Shown here: positions 14,985-23,841 of the stretch, piece by piece
How positions within the stretch are numbered: position 1 is the first letter of the stretch
Layout: every line of letters starts with the position of its first letter
NCBI RefSeq assembly: GCF_000013565.1
Contig: NC_007802.1
Span: forward strand, 3,472,001-3,536,000
From: Jannaschia sp. CCS1
Lineage (GTDB): Bacteria > Pseudomonadota > Alphaproteobacteria > Rhodobacterales > Rhodobacteraceae
Length of the DNA stretch: 64,000 nt
Direction: 5' to 3'
Notes under the pieces: model-generated
The model's database searches: none
What the model was told of the DNA's origin: nothing
What the model saw: the letters and a program-made list of their open reading frames with translations, nothing else
Position numbers and translations under genes: made by a program

Positions 14985-16763
14985 ATGTTTGGCCTCTTCC
15001 AGAAAATGCAGACGTCCGCCGGGGCCATCGCCGCCCGTCTGGCGCCACGCCAATTTATGCGGCGCGAAGAGGGGACGATCACCGCGTTCGCCACGATGTT
15101 GTTCATATTGATGGTCGGCGCCAGCGGCATCGCCATTGACGTGATGCGGTATGAAACCCAGCGCTCGCAACTTCAGTACACTTTGGACCGCGCCGTGCTG
15201 GCAGCGGCCTCCCTGACCCAGCCCTACGACCCGGAAGGCGTCGTGCGCGACTATTTCGCAATCGCGGGCATTGACGGCTACCGCCTGGATGTGCGCGTCG
15301 AGGAAGGCCTGAACTTCCGCCGCGTGCATGCCTATGCGGAGTTGGAAGTGCGCTCTATCTTCATGCAGATGTTCGGCGTTCGCGCCATGACCTCTCCCGC
15401 CATCGGCGCGGCCGAGGAACGGGTGCGGCGGATCGAAGTGTCCATGGTTCTCGATATCTCTGGATCCATGGGGGAAAACAACCGCATGACCAACATGCGG
15501 CCTGCCGCCCGCGAGTTCGTGACCGAGGTGCTGAGCGCCAACGAAAACGTCAATAACGAGCTACTCGTTTCGGTGTCCATTGTGCCCTATAACGGGCGCG
15601 TGAACGGCGGCGACCTGATCGAAAGCGTGTTCACCTATGACGATCTGCACAGCGAGTCCAACTGCACGCGGTTCGCGGAGGCCGACTTCACATCGACAGC
15701 CATTGACCCCGCGGTTCCCCTGCAGCGGATCGCCCATTGGGATCGCGGCAATGAAGAGGAAGACGAGTCCTTTCAGTGGGCCCATTGTCAGACCGATCAA
15801 TACGGGGCGATCCTGCCCTGGCAGCATACGGAGGCTGCGCTGCACGCCCATATCGACAGCCTCAACACCGGCGGGTGGACAGCGATTGACCTTGGCATGA
15901 ATTGGGCCGTGGGCCTGCTGGATCCCGCCGCTGCGCCGGCGCTGACCGGGCTGATCGCGTCAGGCCATGTGCACCCGGAATTCTCGGACCGTCCCGCGCC
16001 TTACCGCGACGGCGATCGGGCCACAACGATCGACGATGAGACGATCAAGGTGGTCGTGCTGATGACGGATGGTGACAACACCAGACAATATGATCTGCGC
16101 GATATCTACGACAGCGCCGGTCGCTATGTGGGCTTCCGCGAGGGGTATGCACCGATCTTCCGCAACACCTCCACCGGCCAGTATTCTATCTGGTGGGAGG
16201 ATCAGGGCGCATTCTGGATCCCAACGGGCAATACTCGTGATCCTGGCGGCTCCTGGCAAGCTCAGCCTGACGGCGGGTGGAGCAGATATGGCATGACCGC
16301 CCTCGAATTCACCGAAGATCGGGCCAATGCGTTCGATCCGGCCGAGGCTGGCAATGGCGAAGTCCTTCTCTGGGCTGACCTCTTTTCCGACCACACGGCC
16401 GGATACATTGCCGCAGAATGGTTCCATGCGCCCGCCGACGAGTCGGAGCAGTGGGATTTTTACAATCAGCTCGCCGAGAACCCGAGCCACAACTACATCG
16501 GTTGGGATTCCGATGGCGTGCGCCCGGACGGTGTGGTCGGCCAAAGTCAGGCAGACACCAACCTGATGGCCATTTGCGACGTGGCCAATGCGGCGGGCAT
16601 CATTGTCTATGCCATCGGCTTTGAAGCGCCGGATCGTGGCCAGCGGGTCATGGAGCATTGCGCGAGCGTTGACGCCAACTACTTTGACGTTGAGGGCCGC
16701 GAAATCTCGGAGGCATTCGCATCCATCGCCCGGTCGATCAACCAGCTGCGACTGATCCAATGA
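14985..16763 (+). CDS. TadG-like pilus assembly protein with von Willebrand factor A domain
   Basis: A 592-residue membrane-anchored protein. Basic N-terminus, then one transmembrane segment (about residues 32-52) followed by the TadE/TadG pattern DVMRYETQRSQLQYTLDRAVLAAA. The rest is an extracytoplasmic VWA domain with the MIDAS motif DISGS (Asp157) and the later MTDGDN. TadG-type proteins take part in Flp/tight-adherence pilus assembly. AGGAGA precedes the ATG at 14985 by five bases. The stop overlaps the next gene by four bases, making a three-gene operon with two TadE-like proteins; no tad ATPase or flp gene is present in the window. Confidence 0.88.
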   Translation: MFGLFQKMQTSAGAIAARLAPRQFMRREEGTITAFATMLFILMVGASGIAIDVMRYETQRSQLQYTLDRAVLAAASLTQPYDPEGVVRDYFAIAGIDGYRLDVRVEEGLNFRRVHAYAELEVRSIFMQMFGVRAMTSPAIGAAEERVRRIEVSMVLDISGSMGENNRMTNMRPAAREFVTEVLSANENVNNELLVSVSIVPYNGRVNGGDLIESVFTYDDLHSESNCTRFAEADFTSTAIDPAVPLQRIAHWDRGNEEEDESFQWAHCQTDQYGAILPWQHTEAALHAHIDSLNTGGWTAIDLGMNWAVGLLDPAAAPALTGLIASGHVHPEFSDRPAPYRDGDRATTIDDETIKVVVLMTDGDNTRQYDLRDIYDSAGRYVGFREGYAPIFRNTSTGQYSIWWEDQGAFWIPTGNTRDPGGSWQAQPDGGWSRYGMTALEFTEDRANAFDPAEAGNGEVLLWADLFSDHTAGYIAAEWFHAPADESEQWDFYNQLAENPSHNYIGWDSDGVRPDGVVGQSQADTNLMAICDVANAAGIIVYAIGFEAPDRGQRVMEHCASVDANYFDVEGREISEAFASIARSINQLRLIQ

Positions 16764-17320
16764 TGAGGTCTCTTCCCCACACCCTACGGGCCTTCTGGAG
16801 GGACGAGACCGCCACGGCGACGCTGGAAATGGTCATCGTCTTCCCGCTGATGATGATTGTCTTCATCGCGGCGTTCGAAACCGCCCTGATCCTGACCCGC
16901 CAGATCATCCTGGAGCGTTCGCTTGACATGTCGGTGCGCGTTCTCCGCCTGGCGCAGGGTCTGGATACTGATACGGACGCCGTCAGGGACACGATGTGTG
17001 CGAACACCAGATTGCTTCCGAATTGCCAGGAGCTGCTGTCGATCGACCTTATCGTGATTGACGATGAAACCTACGCAATGCCGACCAACGAGCAGATCTG
17101 CAACGCGCGCGGCGAAGACCTGATCATCTCTCCGGACAATGCCTTTGACGATGGTGTCGGTGGTGATTTCATGCTGATCCGCACCTGCCTGATCGTTGAT
17201 CGGATCCTGCCGTTCTCCGGCTTCGGCCTCAACCTGACGCGCGACGATAGCGGAGGCATGCATATGATGGCCTCTACGATTTTCGTGAACGAACCGTCCG
17301 AAGGGAGCGAATTGCAGTGA
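16760..17320 (+). CDS. TadE-like pilus assembly protein
   Basis: A 186-residue TadE-like minor pseudopilin. Its N-terminus has the basic-then-hydrophobic layout with the TadE signature FWRDETATATLEMVIVFPLMM, the Glu being the residue needed at prepilin-peptidase-type sites, followed by FIAAFETALILTRQ. The remaining part holds four cysteines that may pair outside the membrane. The ATG overlaps the stop of the VWA gene (ATGA), so the genes are translationally coupled. Confidence 0.87.
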   Translation: MMRSLPHTLRAFWRDETATATLEMVIVFPLMMIVFIAAFETALILTRQIILERSLDMSVRVLRLAQGLDTDTDAVRDTMCANTRLLPNCQELLSIDLIVIDDETYAMPTNEQICNARGEDLIISPDNAFDDGVGGDFMLIRTCLIVDRILPFSGFGLNLTRDDSGGMHMMASTIFVNEPSEGSELQ

Positions 17321-17868
17321 AACTCCTGATCCAAAAATTCCTTCGCGATACATCGGCAGCGGTCTCTCTTGAGACGGTCATTATCTTTCCCATTCTGATC
17401 TGGGCGTGGATCGGTACCTTCGCGTTCTTCGATGCGTATCGGGTCTACAACACCTCGATCAAGGCGACCTTCACGATTGCGGACCTGATCTCTCGCCAGC
17501 AGAAATCAGAACGTGTCGAGGAAGACGACCTTGATGGCATGTCCGAGATGCTGGCGCTGATGGTGCGCGGCACCGATGGGGTGGAGATGCGCGTGACCCA
17601 GATCCAGCGCCTGGTATCCGGCGGATATTGCGTCAACTACAGCTATGGCACCGGATCGCAAGCCCGTCTGTTCAACGCGAACCTCCCCGCAATGCAGGAC
17701 CGCATCCCCGATATGGCGACCGGCGAATATGTGGTGCTGGTCGAAAGTTTCATCGACTATGCCCCGTCGTTCAACGTGGGCCTGAACGACCTGACGTTTG
17801 AGAACTTCACACTGACACGCCCCCGCAATGGCCAGGTCCCCTTCCCCGGCAGAGGCTGTGAATTGTAG
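17317..17868 (+). CDS. TadE-like pilus assembly protein
   Basis: A 183-residue paralogue of the upstream protein, with the same N-terminal pattern (FLRDTSAAVSLETVIIFPILI) and a following FFDAYRVYNTSIKATFTIADLIS helix. Start is a GTG at 17317 overlapping the previous stop (GTGA). The outer part contains a GGYCVNYSYG segment and ends in a Cys near the C-terminus. It completes the three-gene unit; the conserved trio in Rhodobacteraceae usually lies apart from the main tad cluster. Confidence 0.87.
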   Translation: MKLLIQKFLRDTSAAVSLETVIIFPILIWAWIGTFAFFDAYRVYNTSIKATFTIADLISRQQKSERVEEDDLDGMSEMLALMVRGTDGVEMRVTQIQRLVSGGYCVNYSYGTGSQARLFNANLPAMQDRIPDMATGEYVVLVESFIDYAPSFNVGLNDLTFENFTLTRPRNGQVPFPGRGCEL

Positions 17869-17967
17869 GTCGGCGGCCATCAATCAGCCCTTGGAACCGC
17901 CCTCGCGCGTGTCCAGCTGACCAGTTTGGTCTGTCTGGGCAGGCCATCCGCGGATCAGCCAGCGCGG

Positions 17968-18459
17968 TCACATCGGGTGGTCCACGCTCACTTCCCCTTC
18001 GATCTCCATCGCAAAGCCCAGGGGCAGTGCGGCCACGCCGATGGCAGATCGGGCATGGCGACCGATCTCTGGCCCGAACACCTCCACCACAAGGTCACTG
18101 AACCCGTTCACCACCAGATGCTGCTCCGTATAGCCGGGCGCGGAGGTGACCATGCCAAACACCCGCGTCCAGCCGGTGATCCGCGACAACTCATCGATCT
18201 CGGCCTTCATGTTGGCCAGCACGGACAACAGGATGTCACGCGCCTCGGCATAGCCCTGATCCGTTGACATGTCCGCCCCGAGCGTTCCGAACGGTCCCCC
18301 GATGCTGCCGTCCCTTGCCGTCTTCGGATGCCCGGAAAACAGCAACCGGTCGCCGCGCAGGTTGATCAGCGCGAACGGAAGGTGCAGCCCGTCGGGCAAT
18401 CTGGTGGGCGGCGGCAGCCTGAGCCCAAGGTCATCCAATCTCTGTTCCGGCGTCGTCAT
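17968..18459 (-). CDS. RidA family protein (YjgF/Rid)
   Basis: A 163-residue member of the Rid superfamily, close to the group with an N-terminal extension (RidA-like, YjgF/chorismate-mutase-like). Hallmarks are LLFSGHPKTARDG, ARDILLSVLANMKAEID and the C-terminal ARSAIGVAALPLGFAMEIEGE, where Arg anchors the carboxylate of imine intermediates. RidA removes reactive enamines and imines made by PLP enzymes. It is divergent from the soxBDAG operon, with 212 bases between. Confidence 0.88.
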   Translation of the reverse strand: MTTPEQRLDDLGLRLPPPTRLPDGLHLPFALINLRGDRLLFSGHPKTARDGSIGGPFGTLGADMSTDQGYAEARDILLSVLANMKAEIDELSRITGWTRVFGMVTSAPGYTEQHLVVNGFSDLVVEVFGPEIGRHARSAIGVAALPLGFAMEIEGEVSVDHPM

Positions 18460-18671
18460 CGGGCAGGCCCCCTCACATCATCTCATGCCAAGGCTACACC
18501 CGTCGCGGGCCATTTGTCTGCCCGGGCGTCCCCTGCCAAATGCCGCCATCGCCACCCGAAACCCTGCGGCATCGTCGCCCGCAGGCCCACCCATGTCGCC
18601 CCCAGGCTTTTCCTCCGCCCCTCCCTGGGCTTAGTGTCGGTCTGGCGGCACCGCGCAGGATTGGGGACACG

Positions 18672-19925
18672 ATGCGATATTCCGGGCTTCAAGTGCTCTG
18701 GCAGGGCCTGACGGGCAACAAGGGCTGGACGCCCGCCTGGCGCGATCCCGATCCGAAGCCCGAGTATGACATCATCATCATCGGCGGCGGCGGTCACGGG
18801 CTGGCGACGGCCTATTATCTCGCCAAGGAACATGGCCTGACGAATATCGCCGTGGTCGAGAAGGGCTATCTGGGCGGCGGCAATGTGGGCCGGAACACCA
18901 CGATTGTGCGGGCGAACTATGGGCTGCCCGGCAATTCCGAGTTCTACAGCCATTCCCTGAAATTGTGGGAGGGGCTGGAGCAGGACCTCAATTACAACGC
19001 GATGCATTCCCAGCGTGGCGTGCTCAACCTGTTTCATTCCGATGGCCAGCGCGACGCCTATGCCCGGCGCGGCAATACGATGATCAATCAGGGCGATGAT
19101 GCCGTTCTGCTGGACAGGGAGGGCGTGCGCCGCATGGTCCCCTACCTGGATTTTGAGCAGACGCGCTTCCCGATCTTCGGTGGTCTCTATCAGGGGCGCG
19201 GCGGCACGGCACGGCACGACGCGGTGGCGTGGGGCTTTGCGCGCGGCGCCGATCAGCGCGGGGTCGATCTGATCCAGAATTGCGAAGTCACCGGCATTGA
19301 TATTGAGAACGGGGCCGTGCGCGGCATTCAGACGACCCGGGGCGCGATCCGCGCCAAGAAAGTCGGCATGGTCGTGGCCGGGCGCTCGTCACAATTGGCC
19401 GCGATGGCCGGGATGCGGTTGCCGATTGAAAGCCACGTTTTGCAGGCCTTCGTGACCGAGGGGCTGAAGCCGATTATCGACACCGTGATTACCTACGGCA
19501 TGGGCCATTTCTACATCAGCCAGTCCGACAAGGGCGGGCTGGTCTTTGGCGGTGATCTGGATTTCTACGCGTCCTATGCGGCGCGCGGCAACCTGCCCAT
19601 GGCCGAACATGTGGTGGAGGCCGGAATGACCCTGATGCCGATGATCGGAAAGGCGAAGATGCTGCGGTCCTGGGGCGGGATCATGGACATGTCGTCCGAC
19701 GGCTCGCCGATCCTCGACAAGACCCATATCGACGGGCTCTACGTCAACGGCGGATGGTGTTATGGCGGGTTCAAGGCCGTGCCCGCCTCCGGCCATTGCT
19801 TCGCGCATCTGATGGCCACCGACCGCCCCCACGCCGTCGCCGCCAAACATCGGTTGGATCGCTTCACCACGGGCCGCGGCCTGATGGATGAAGAGGGCAC
19901 CGGCAGCCAGCACAATCTGCACTGA
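18672..19925 (+). CDS. soxB: Sarcosine oxidase beta subunit
   Basis: A 417-residue FAD-dependent oxidase subunit of the heterotetrameric sarcosine oxidase, which converts sarcosine, oxygen and tetrahydrofolate to glycine, methylene-tetrahydrofolate and hydrogen peroxide. The dinucleotide-binding motif IIIGGGGHGLATAYYLA is near residue 35; VEKGYLGGGNVGRNTTIVRANY holds the flavin-attachment His-less loop typical of the beta subunit. Length matches known SoxB. The ATG at 18672 follows GGGGACACG. First gene of soxBDAG. Confidence 0.95.
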   Translation: MRYSGLQVLWQGLTGNKGWTPAWRDPDPKPEYDIIIIGGGGHGLATAYYLAKEHGLTNIAVVEKGYLGGGNVGRNTTIVRANYGLPGNSEFYSHSLKLWEGLEQDLNYNAMHSQRGVLNLFHSDGQRDAYARRGNTMINQGDDAVLLDREGVRRMVPYLDFEQTRFPIFGGLYQGRGGTARHDAVAWGFARGADQRGVDLIQNCEVTGIDIENGAVRGIQTTRGAIRAKKVGMVVAGRSSQLAAMAGMRLPIESHVLQAFVTEGLKPIIDTVITYGMGHFYISQSDKGGLVFGGDLDFYASYAARGNLPMAEHVVEAGMTLMPMIGKAKMLRSWGGIMDMSSDGSPILDKTHIDGLYVNGGWCYGGFKAVPASGHCFAHLMATDRPHAVAAKHRLDRFTTGRGLMDEEGTGSQHNLH

Positions 19926-19938
19926 GGAGGCGTAGACC

Positions 19939-20202
19939 ATGCACATCCCCTGCCCCCTCTGCGGCGACCGCGACCTGCGGGAATTCACCGTGCGCGGCCA
20001 CGCCCTGGGCGCGACACGCCCCGAAGGCGAGGTCTGGTCCGACGACTGGGACGATTTCATCCACAACCGCGAAAACCCGGCAGGCCGCACGCGGGAGCTT
20101 TGGTATCACGGCGGGGGCTGCGGCGCGTGGCTTGTCGTGGACCGCGATACCGTCACCCACGAGGTCTTCGGTGCGCAGCTGGCGTCGGAGGTGTCGGAAT
20201 GA
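19939..20202 (+). CDS. soxD: Sarcosine oxidase delta subunit
   Basis: An 87-residue zinc-binding delta subunit of sarcosine oxidase. It begins MHIPCPLCGDRDLREF, giving the CPLC zinc ligands; a later GGGCGAW Cys and neighbouring His complete the site. It is 13 bases after soxB (GAGGAGG in the gap) and overlaps the start of soxA by four bases. Length is usual for the family (85-100). Confidence 0.94.
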   Translation: MHIPCPLCGDRDLREFTVRGHALGATRPEGEVWSDDWDDFIHNRENPAGRTRELWYHGGGCGAWLVVDRDTVTHEVFGAQLASEVSE

Positions 20203-23129
20203 GGCTTGATCACAAGGGCATCATCGACCGCTCCGCCCCCGTCCGTTTCCATTTCAACGGCGCGCCCTACAGCGGCTTCAAGGGGGACACCGTCGCCTCT
20301 GCCCTAATGGCCAATGGGGTAAAGCTGGTGGGTCGGTCCTTCAAGTATCATCGCCCGCGCGGGGTCCTGACCGCCGGATCGGAGGAGCCGAACGCCCTGA
20401 TACAGGTCGGCGAAGGCGACGCGATGCTGCCCAATGTCCGCGCCACGGTGCAGGAGGTTTTCGCGGGGCTGGAGACGGCGTCACAAAACCACCTCGGGCC
20501 GCTGGCCTATGACCTGCTCAGCGTCAACGATTTGTTCCCCAACTTCCTGAGCGCGGGCTTTTATTACAAGACATTCATGTGGCCCCGCTCCTTCTGGGAA
20601 CGTGTCTACGAGCCCGCAATCCGCCGCGCCGCCGGTCTGGGGCGGATGACGGAAGGGGCATCGCCCGACATCTCGGAGCGCGCCTTCGCCTTCTGCGACG
20701 TGCTGGTGATCGGCGGCGGCCCCACCGGCCTCATGGCCGCGCTCACCGCTGCAATGTCTGGCGCAGACGTCATCCTGGTCGAGGAAACCGCCGATCTGGG
20801 CGGGCGAGTGTTATCCGACGGAGAGGTCATCGACGGTCTGCCGGCGGACGTCTGGGTGGGCGAAACCGTGCAAAAACTGCACGCCACGGGCCGCGTGCGG
20901 ATCATGACCCGCACCACGGCGACGGGCGTCTATGACGGTCTGACCTTTGGGGCCGTGGAACGCGTGGGCAGCCATCTGCCCCGCGCCGATCATCTGCCGC
21001 AGGAATGCTTCTGGCGTATCCGGGCCGGTCAGGCGGTGTTGGCCGCGGGCGCGCTGGAACGGCCCATCGCCTTCCCCAACAACGACCGACCCGGCATCAT
21101 GATGGCCTCGGCCATCCGCACCTATATCAACCGCTATGGCGTGACACCCGGCGAGAAGGTCGCGATCTTCGCCAGCAACGACGACGCCCACAAAACCGCG
21201 CTTGACCTGCAGGACGCGGGCGTTGACGTTGCCGCCGTCATCGACAGCCGCGAAGATGCACAAGCCATGGGCGACTATCGTCTGTATACCGGCGCGCAGG
21301 TCGTGGGCAGCAAGGGACGTCAGGCCCTGCGCGAGATCACGGTTCAGCGCGGCAGTTCCACCTTCAAGGTGGAGGCCGATTGTCTTGGTATCTCAGGCGG
21401 TTGGAACCCTACCCTGCACCTCACCTGCCATTTGGGCGCACGGCCCGTATGGGATTCGGGCATCCATGCTTTCGTGCCCAAAGAGGCCGCGATAGCGGGC
21501 TTGCGCCCCGCAGGGGCCTGCGCCGGGACATTTTCATCCGAAGGATGCATCAAAGATGGCATCGCCGCCGCGGCAGCGGCGCTGAAAGCGCTCGGGTTGC
21601 GCGTGCGAAAGCCCGATCTGCCGCAATCCGAGGGCGCCGCAGGCGCCACCGCCCCCCTTTGGAGCGTCAGCGCAAAAGGCCGCGCCTGGCTCGACTTCGC
21701 CAATGACGTCACCACCAAGGACGTGAAACAATCCGCCGCCGAGGGCTTCAAATCCGTCGAACACATGAAGCGCTACACCACGCAGGGCATGGCACCCGAT
21801 CAGGGCAAATCCTCCAACATAGGCGCGCTTGCCGTCCTTGCTGACGCGACCGGCAAGGGCATTCCAGAGACCGGCACCACCACCTATCGCCCGCCCTTCA
21901 CGCCCGTGGCGCTCGGCACCCTGGCCGCCGGGGCGCAGGGCAAGGGCTTCGCGCCGGAACGCTTCACCACCTCGGACAAGGCCGCCCGCCAGCGTGGCGC
22001 GCCGATGATCGCCGTGGGCCTCTGGTATCGCGCCTCCTACATGCCCCAGCCCGGCGAAACCCATTGGCGGCAATCCTGCGACCGGGAGGTCAACATGGTC
22101 CGCAATGCCGTGGGCGTGGTCGACGTCTCCACCCTCGGCAAGATCGAGATCTTCGGCGCGGATGCGGGCGCATTTCTCGATTTCTTATATACGAACACCT
22201 TCTCCACCCTCAAACCGGGCCGCGCGCGCTATGGTCTGATGCTGCGCGAAGACGGGCATGTCATGGATGACGGCACCACCGCCTGCCTTGCCGACAACCA
22301 CTACGTGATGACCACCACCACCGCCGCCGCCGGTCCGGTGATGGCGCATATGGACTTCGCGAGCCAGGTCCTGCGCCCGGATCTGGATGTCGCCTTCACG
22401 TCCGTGACGGAACAATGGGCGCAGTTCTCCGTCGCCGGTCCCCACGCCCGCACCCTGATCAACGGCGTGCTCGACCAGCCCATCGACGGTGACAGCTTTC
22501 CGTTCATGCAATGCGGCGCGGTCCGCGTTCACGGCGTCCCCGGTCGCCTCTTCCGCATCTCCTTCTCGGGCGAACATGCCTACGAGGTCGCCGTGCCCGC
22601 GGCCTATGGCGACGCGCTCTACCGCGACCTTGTGGCCCGCGCCGAGGCGTTGGGCGGCGGCGCCTACGGGATGGAGGCGCTCAACGTGCTGCGGATCGAG
22701 AAGGGGTTCATCACCCATTCGGAGATCCATGGCCGCGTCACCGCGTTCGATGTCGGCATGCAGGGGATGATGTCGAAAAAGAAAGACTTCATCGGCAAGG
22801 CGGCGGCGACACGTCCGGGCCTGTTGGAGGCGGATCGCGAACGGCTCATCGGCCTCAAACCCACCGGGGCGGTGAAGGAGTTGACCGCAGGTGCGCATCT
22901 GTTCAACACCGATGACGCTCCAACGCGGGAAAACGACCAGGGCTACGTCACCTCCGTCGGCTATTCGCCCACCCTTGGCCATTTCGTCGGCCTTGGCTTC
23001 CTGCGTGACGGGCCGAACCGCGTCGGGCATCATATGATGATGGTCGACCACCTGCGGGGCGTCACGGCGGCGGTCGAAATCTGTGATCCGGTCTTCTTTG
23101 ACCCCGACGGAGGGCGCGCCCGTGGCTGA
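20199..23129 (+). CDS. soxA: Sarcosine oxidase alpha subunit
   Basis: A 976-residue alpha subunit. Domain order: N-terminal 2Fe-2S-ferredoxin-like fold without cluster ligands (FHFNGAPYSGFKGDTVASAL), an NAD-binding FAD/NAD fold with VLVIGGGPTGLMAALTAAMSGADV, and a C-terminal GcvT-like folate-binding region (YEVAVPAAYGDALYRDL, GAYGMEALNVLRIEKGF). It carries the tetrahydrofolate site where the methyl group is captured. The start ATG at 20199 overlaps the soxD stop (ATGA). Length fits known SoxA (about 965-1000). Confidence 0.95.
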   Translation: MRLDHKGIIDRSAPVRFHFNGAPYSGFKGDTVASALMANGVKLVGRSFKYHRPRGVLTAGSEEPNALIQVGEGDAMLPNVRATVQEVFAGLETASQNHLGPLAYDLLSVNDLFPNFLSAGFYYKTFMWPRSFWERVYEPAIRRAAGLGRMTEGASPDISERAFAFCDVLVIGGGPTGLMAALTAAMSGADVILVEETADLGGRVLSDGEVIDGLPADVWVGETVQKLHATGRVRIMTRTTATGVYDGLTFGAVERVGSHLPRADHLPQECFWRIRAGQAVLAAGALERPIAFPNNDRPGIMMASAIRTYINRYGVTPGEKVAIFASNDDAHKTALDLQDAGVDVAAVIDSREDAQAMGDYRLYTGAQVVGSKGRQALREITVQRGSSTFKVEADCLGISGGWNPTLHLTCHLGARPVWDSGIHAFVPKEAAIAGLRPAGACAGTFSSEGCIKDGIAAAAAALKALGLRVRKPDLPQSEGAAGATAPLWSVSAKGRAWLDFANDVTTKDVKQSAAEGFKSVEHMKRYTTQGMAPDQGKSSNIGALAVLADATGKGIPETGTTTYRPPFTPVALGTLAAGAQGKGFAPERFTTSDKAARQRGAPMIAVGLWYRASYMPQPGETHWRQSCDREVNMVRNAVGVVDVSTLGKIEIFGADAGAFLDFLYTNTFSTLKPGRARYGLMLREDGHVMDDGTTACLADNHYVMTTTTAAAGPVMAHMDFASQVLRPDLDVAFTSVTEQWAQFSVAGPHARTLINGVLDQPIDGDSFPFMQCGAVRVHGVPGRLFRISFSGEHAYEVAVPAAYGDALYRDLVARAEALGGGAYGMEALNVLRIEKGFITHSEIHGRVTAFDVGMQGMMSKKKDFIGKAAATRPGLLEADRERLIGLKPTGAVKELTAGAHLFNTDDAPTRENDQGYVTSVGYSPTLGHFVGLGFLRDGPNRVGHHMMMVDHLRGVTAAVEICDPVFFDPDGGRARG

Positions 23130-23703
23130 TACGACCCCACCTAAGTTGACCCCGGCTAAACTGAGCGCAGCCAAACTGACCGCCAGGACCCCGTTCGCGG
23201 GGCTGCTTCCGATCTCGGAGGGCGCCACCACGCTGTCAGAGGTGACGCACGACGCGATCACGTGGATCTCACCGGCCAAGGGCAAGATGGCCACCGTATC
23301 CAAGGCCCTGGCCAAGCAGACGGGCGCGTCGTTTCCCGATCCCGGCCGGATTGAAGGCGCTGCCGTCTGGAGCGGCCCGGGCCAGGCTTTGCTCCTCGGG
23401 CCGACGTTCAAGCCGATCAAGGGCGCGGCGGCCTCTGACCAGAGCAGCGCCTGGGCCTGCTGCGCGCTGAACGGTCCCGATGCGCGCGCCGTGCTGGCCC
23501 GGCTGGTGCCCATCGACCTGCGGCCCGAGAGCTTCGCGGAAGGTCACGTCGCCCGCACCCTTCTGGGCCACATGAATTGCGTGCTGCTGCACCGAAGCGC
23601 AGATCGCTATGAGATCATGGTCTTCCGCTCGATGGCCACCACCGCCGCCCATGAGATCGCGGAGGCCATGGCACTGGTCGCGGCCCGGTCCCGACATCTT
23701 TAA
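23122..23703 (+). CDS. soxG: Sarcosine oxidase gamma subunit
   Basis: About 193 residues, the gamma subunit of heterotetrameric sarcosine oxidase, which packs against the GcvT-like part of alpha. Recognisable parts are ALAKQTGASFPDPGRIEG, GPGQALLLGP and the C-terminal RSADRYEIMVFRSMA. I prefer the GTG at 23122, which follows GGAGGG by nine bases and overlaps the soxA end by eight bases; an ATG at 23083 would give 13 more residues. A near-perfect hairpin (ATCTTTAACC with GGTTAAGAT) spans the stop at 23696-23720 and may end the operon. Confidence 0.9.
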   Translation: MADTTPPKLTPAKLSAAKLTARTPFAGLLPISEGATTLSEVTHDAITWISPAKGKMATVSKALAKQTGASFPDPGRIEGAAVWSGPGQALLLGPTFKPIKGAAASDQSSAWACCALNGPDARAVLARLVPIDLRPESFAEGHVARTLLGHMNCVLLHRSADRYEIMVFRSMATTAAHEIAEAMALVAARSRHL

Positions 23704-23841
23704 CCAAAATCGGTTAAGATCGCCCCAAATCGCGCAAGCGGTTGCGGCGCAAGGACAAACTCGTTGGCCCGCCGATGAGGGGCGCGAATTCACCTCGGCC
23801 CCACCCTAGACACGGCCCCGCCGCCGCCCGATATTGCGTCC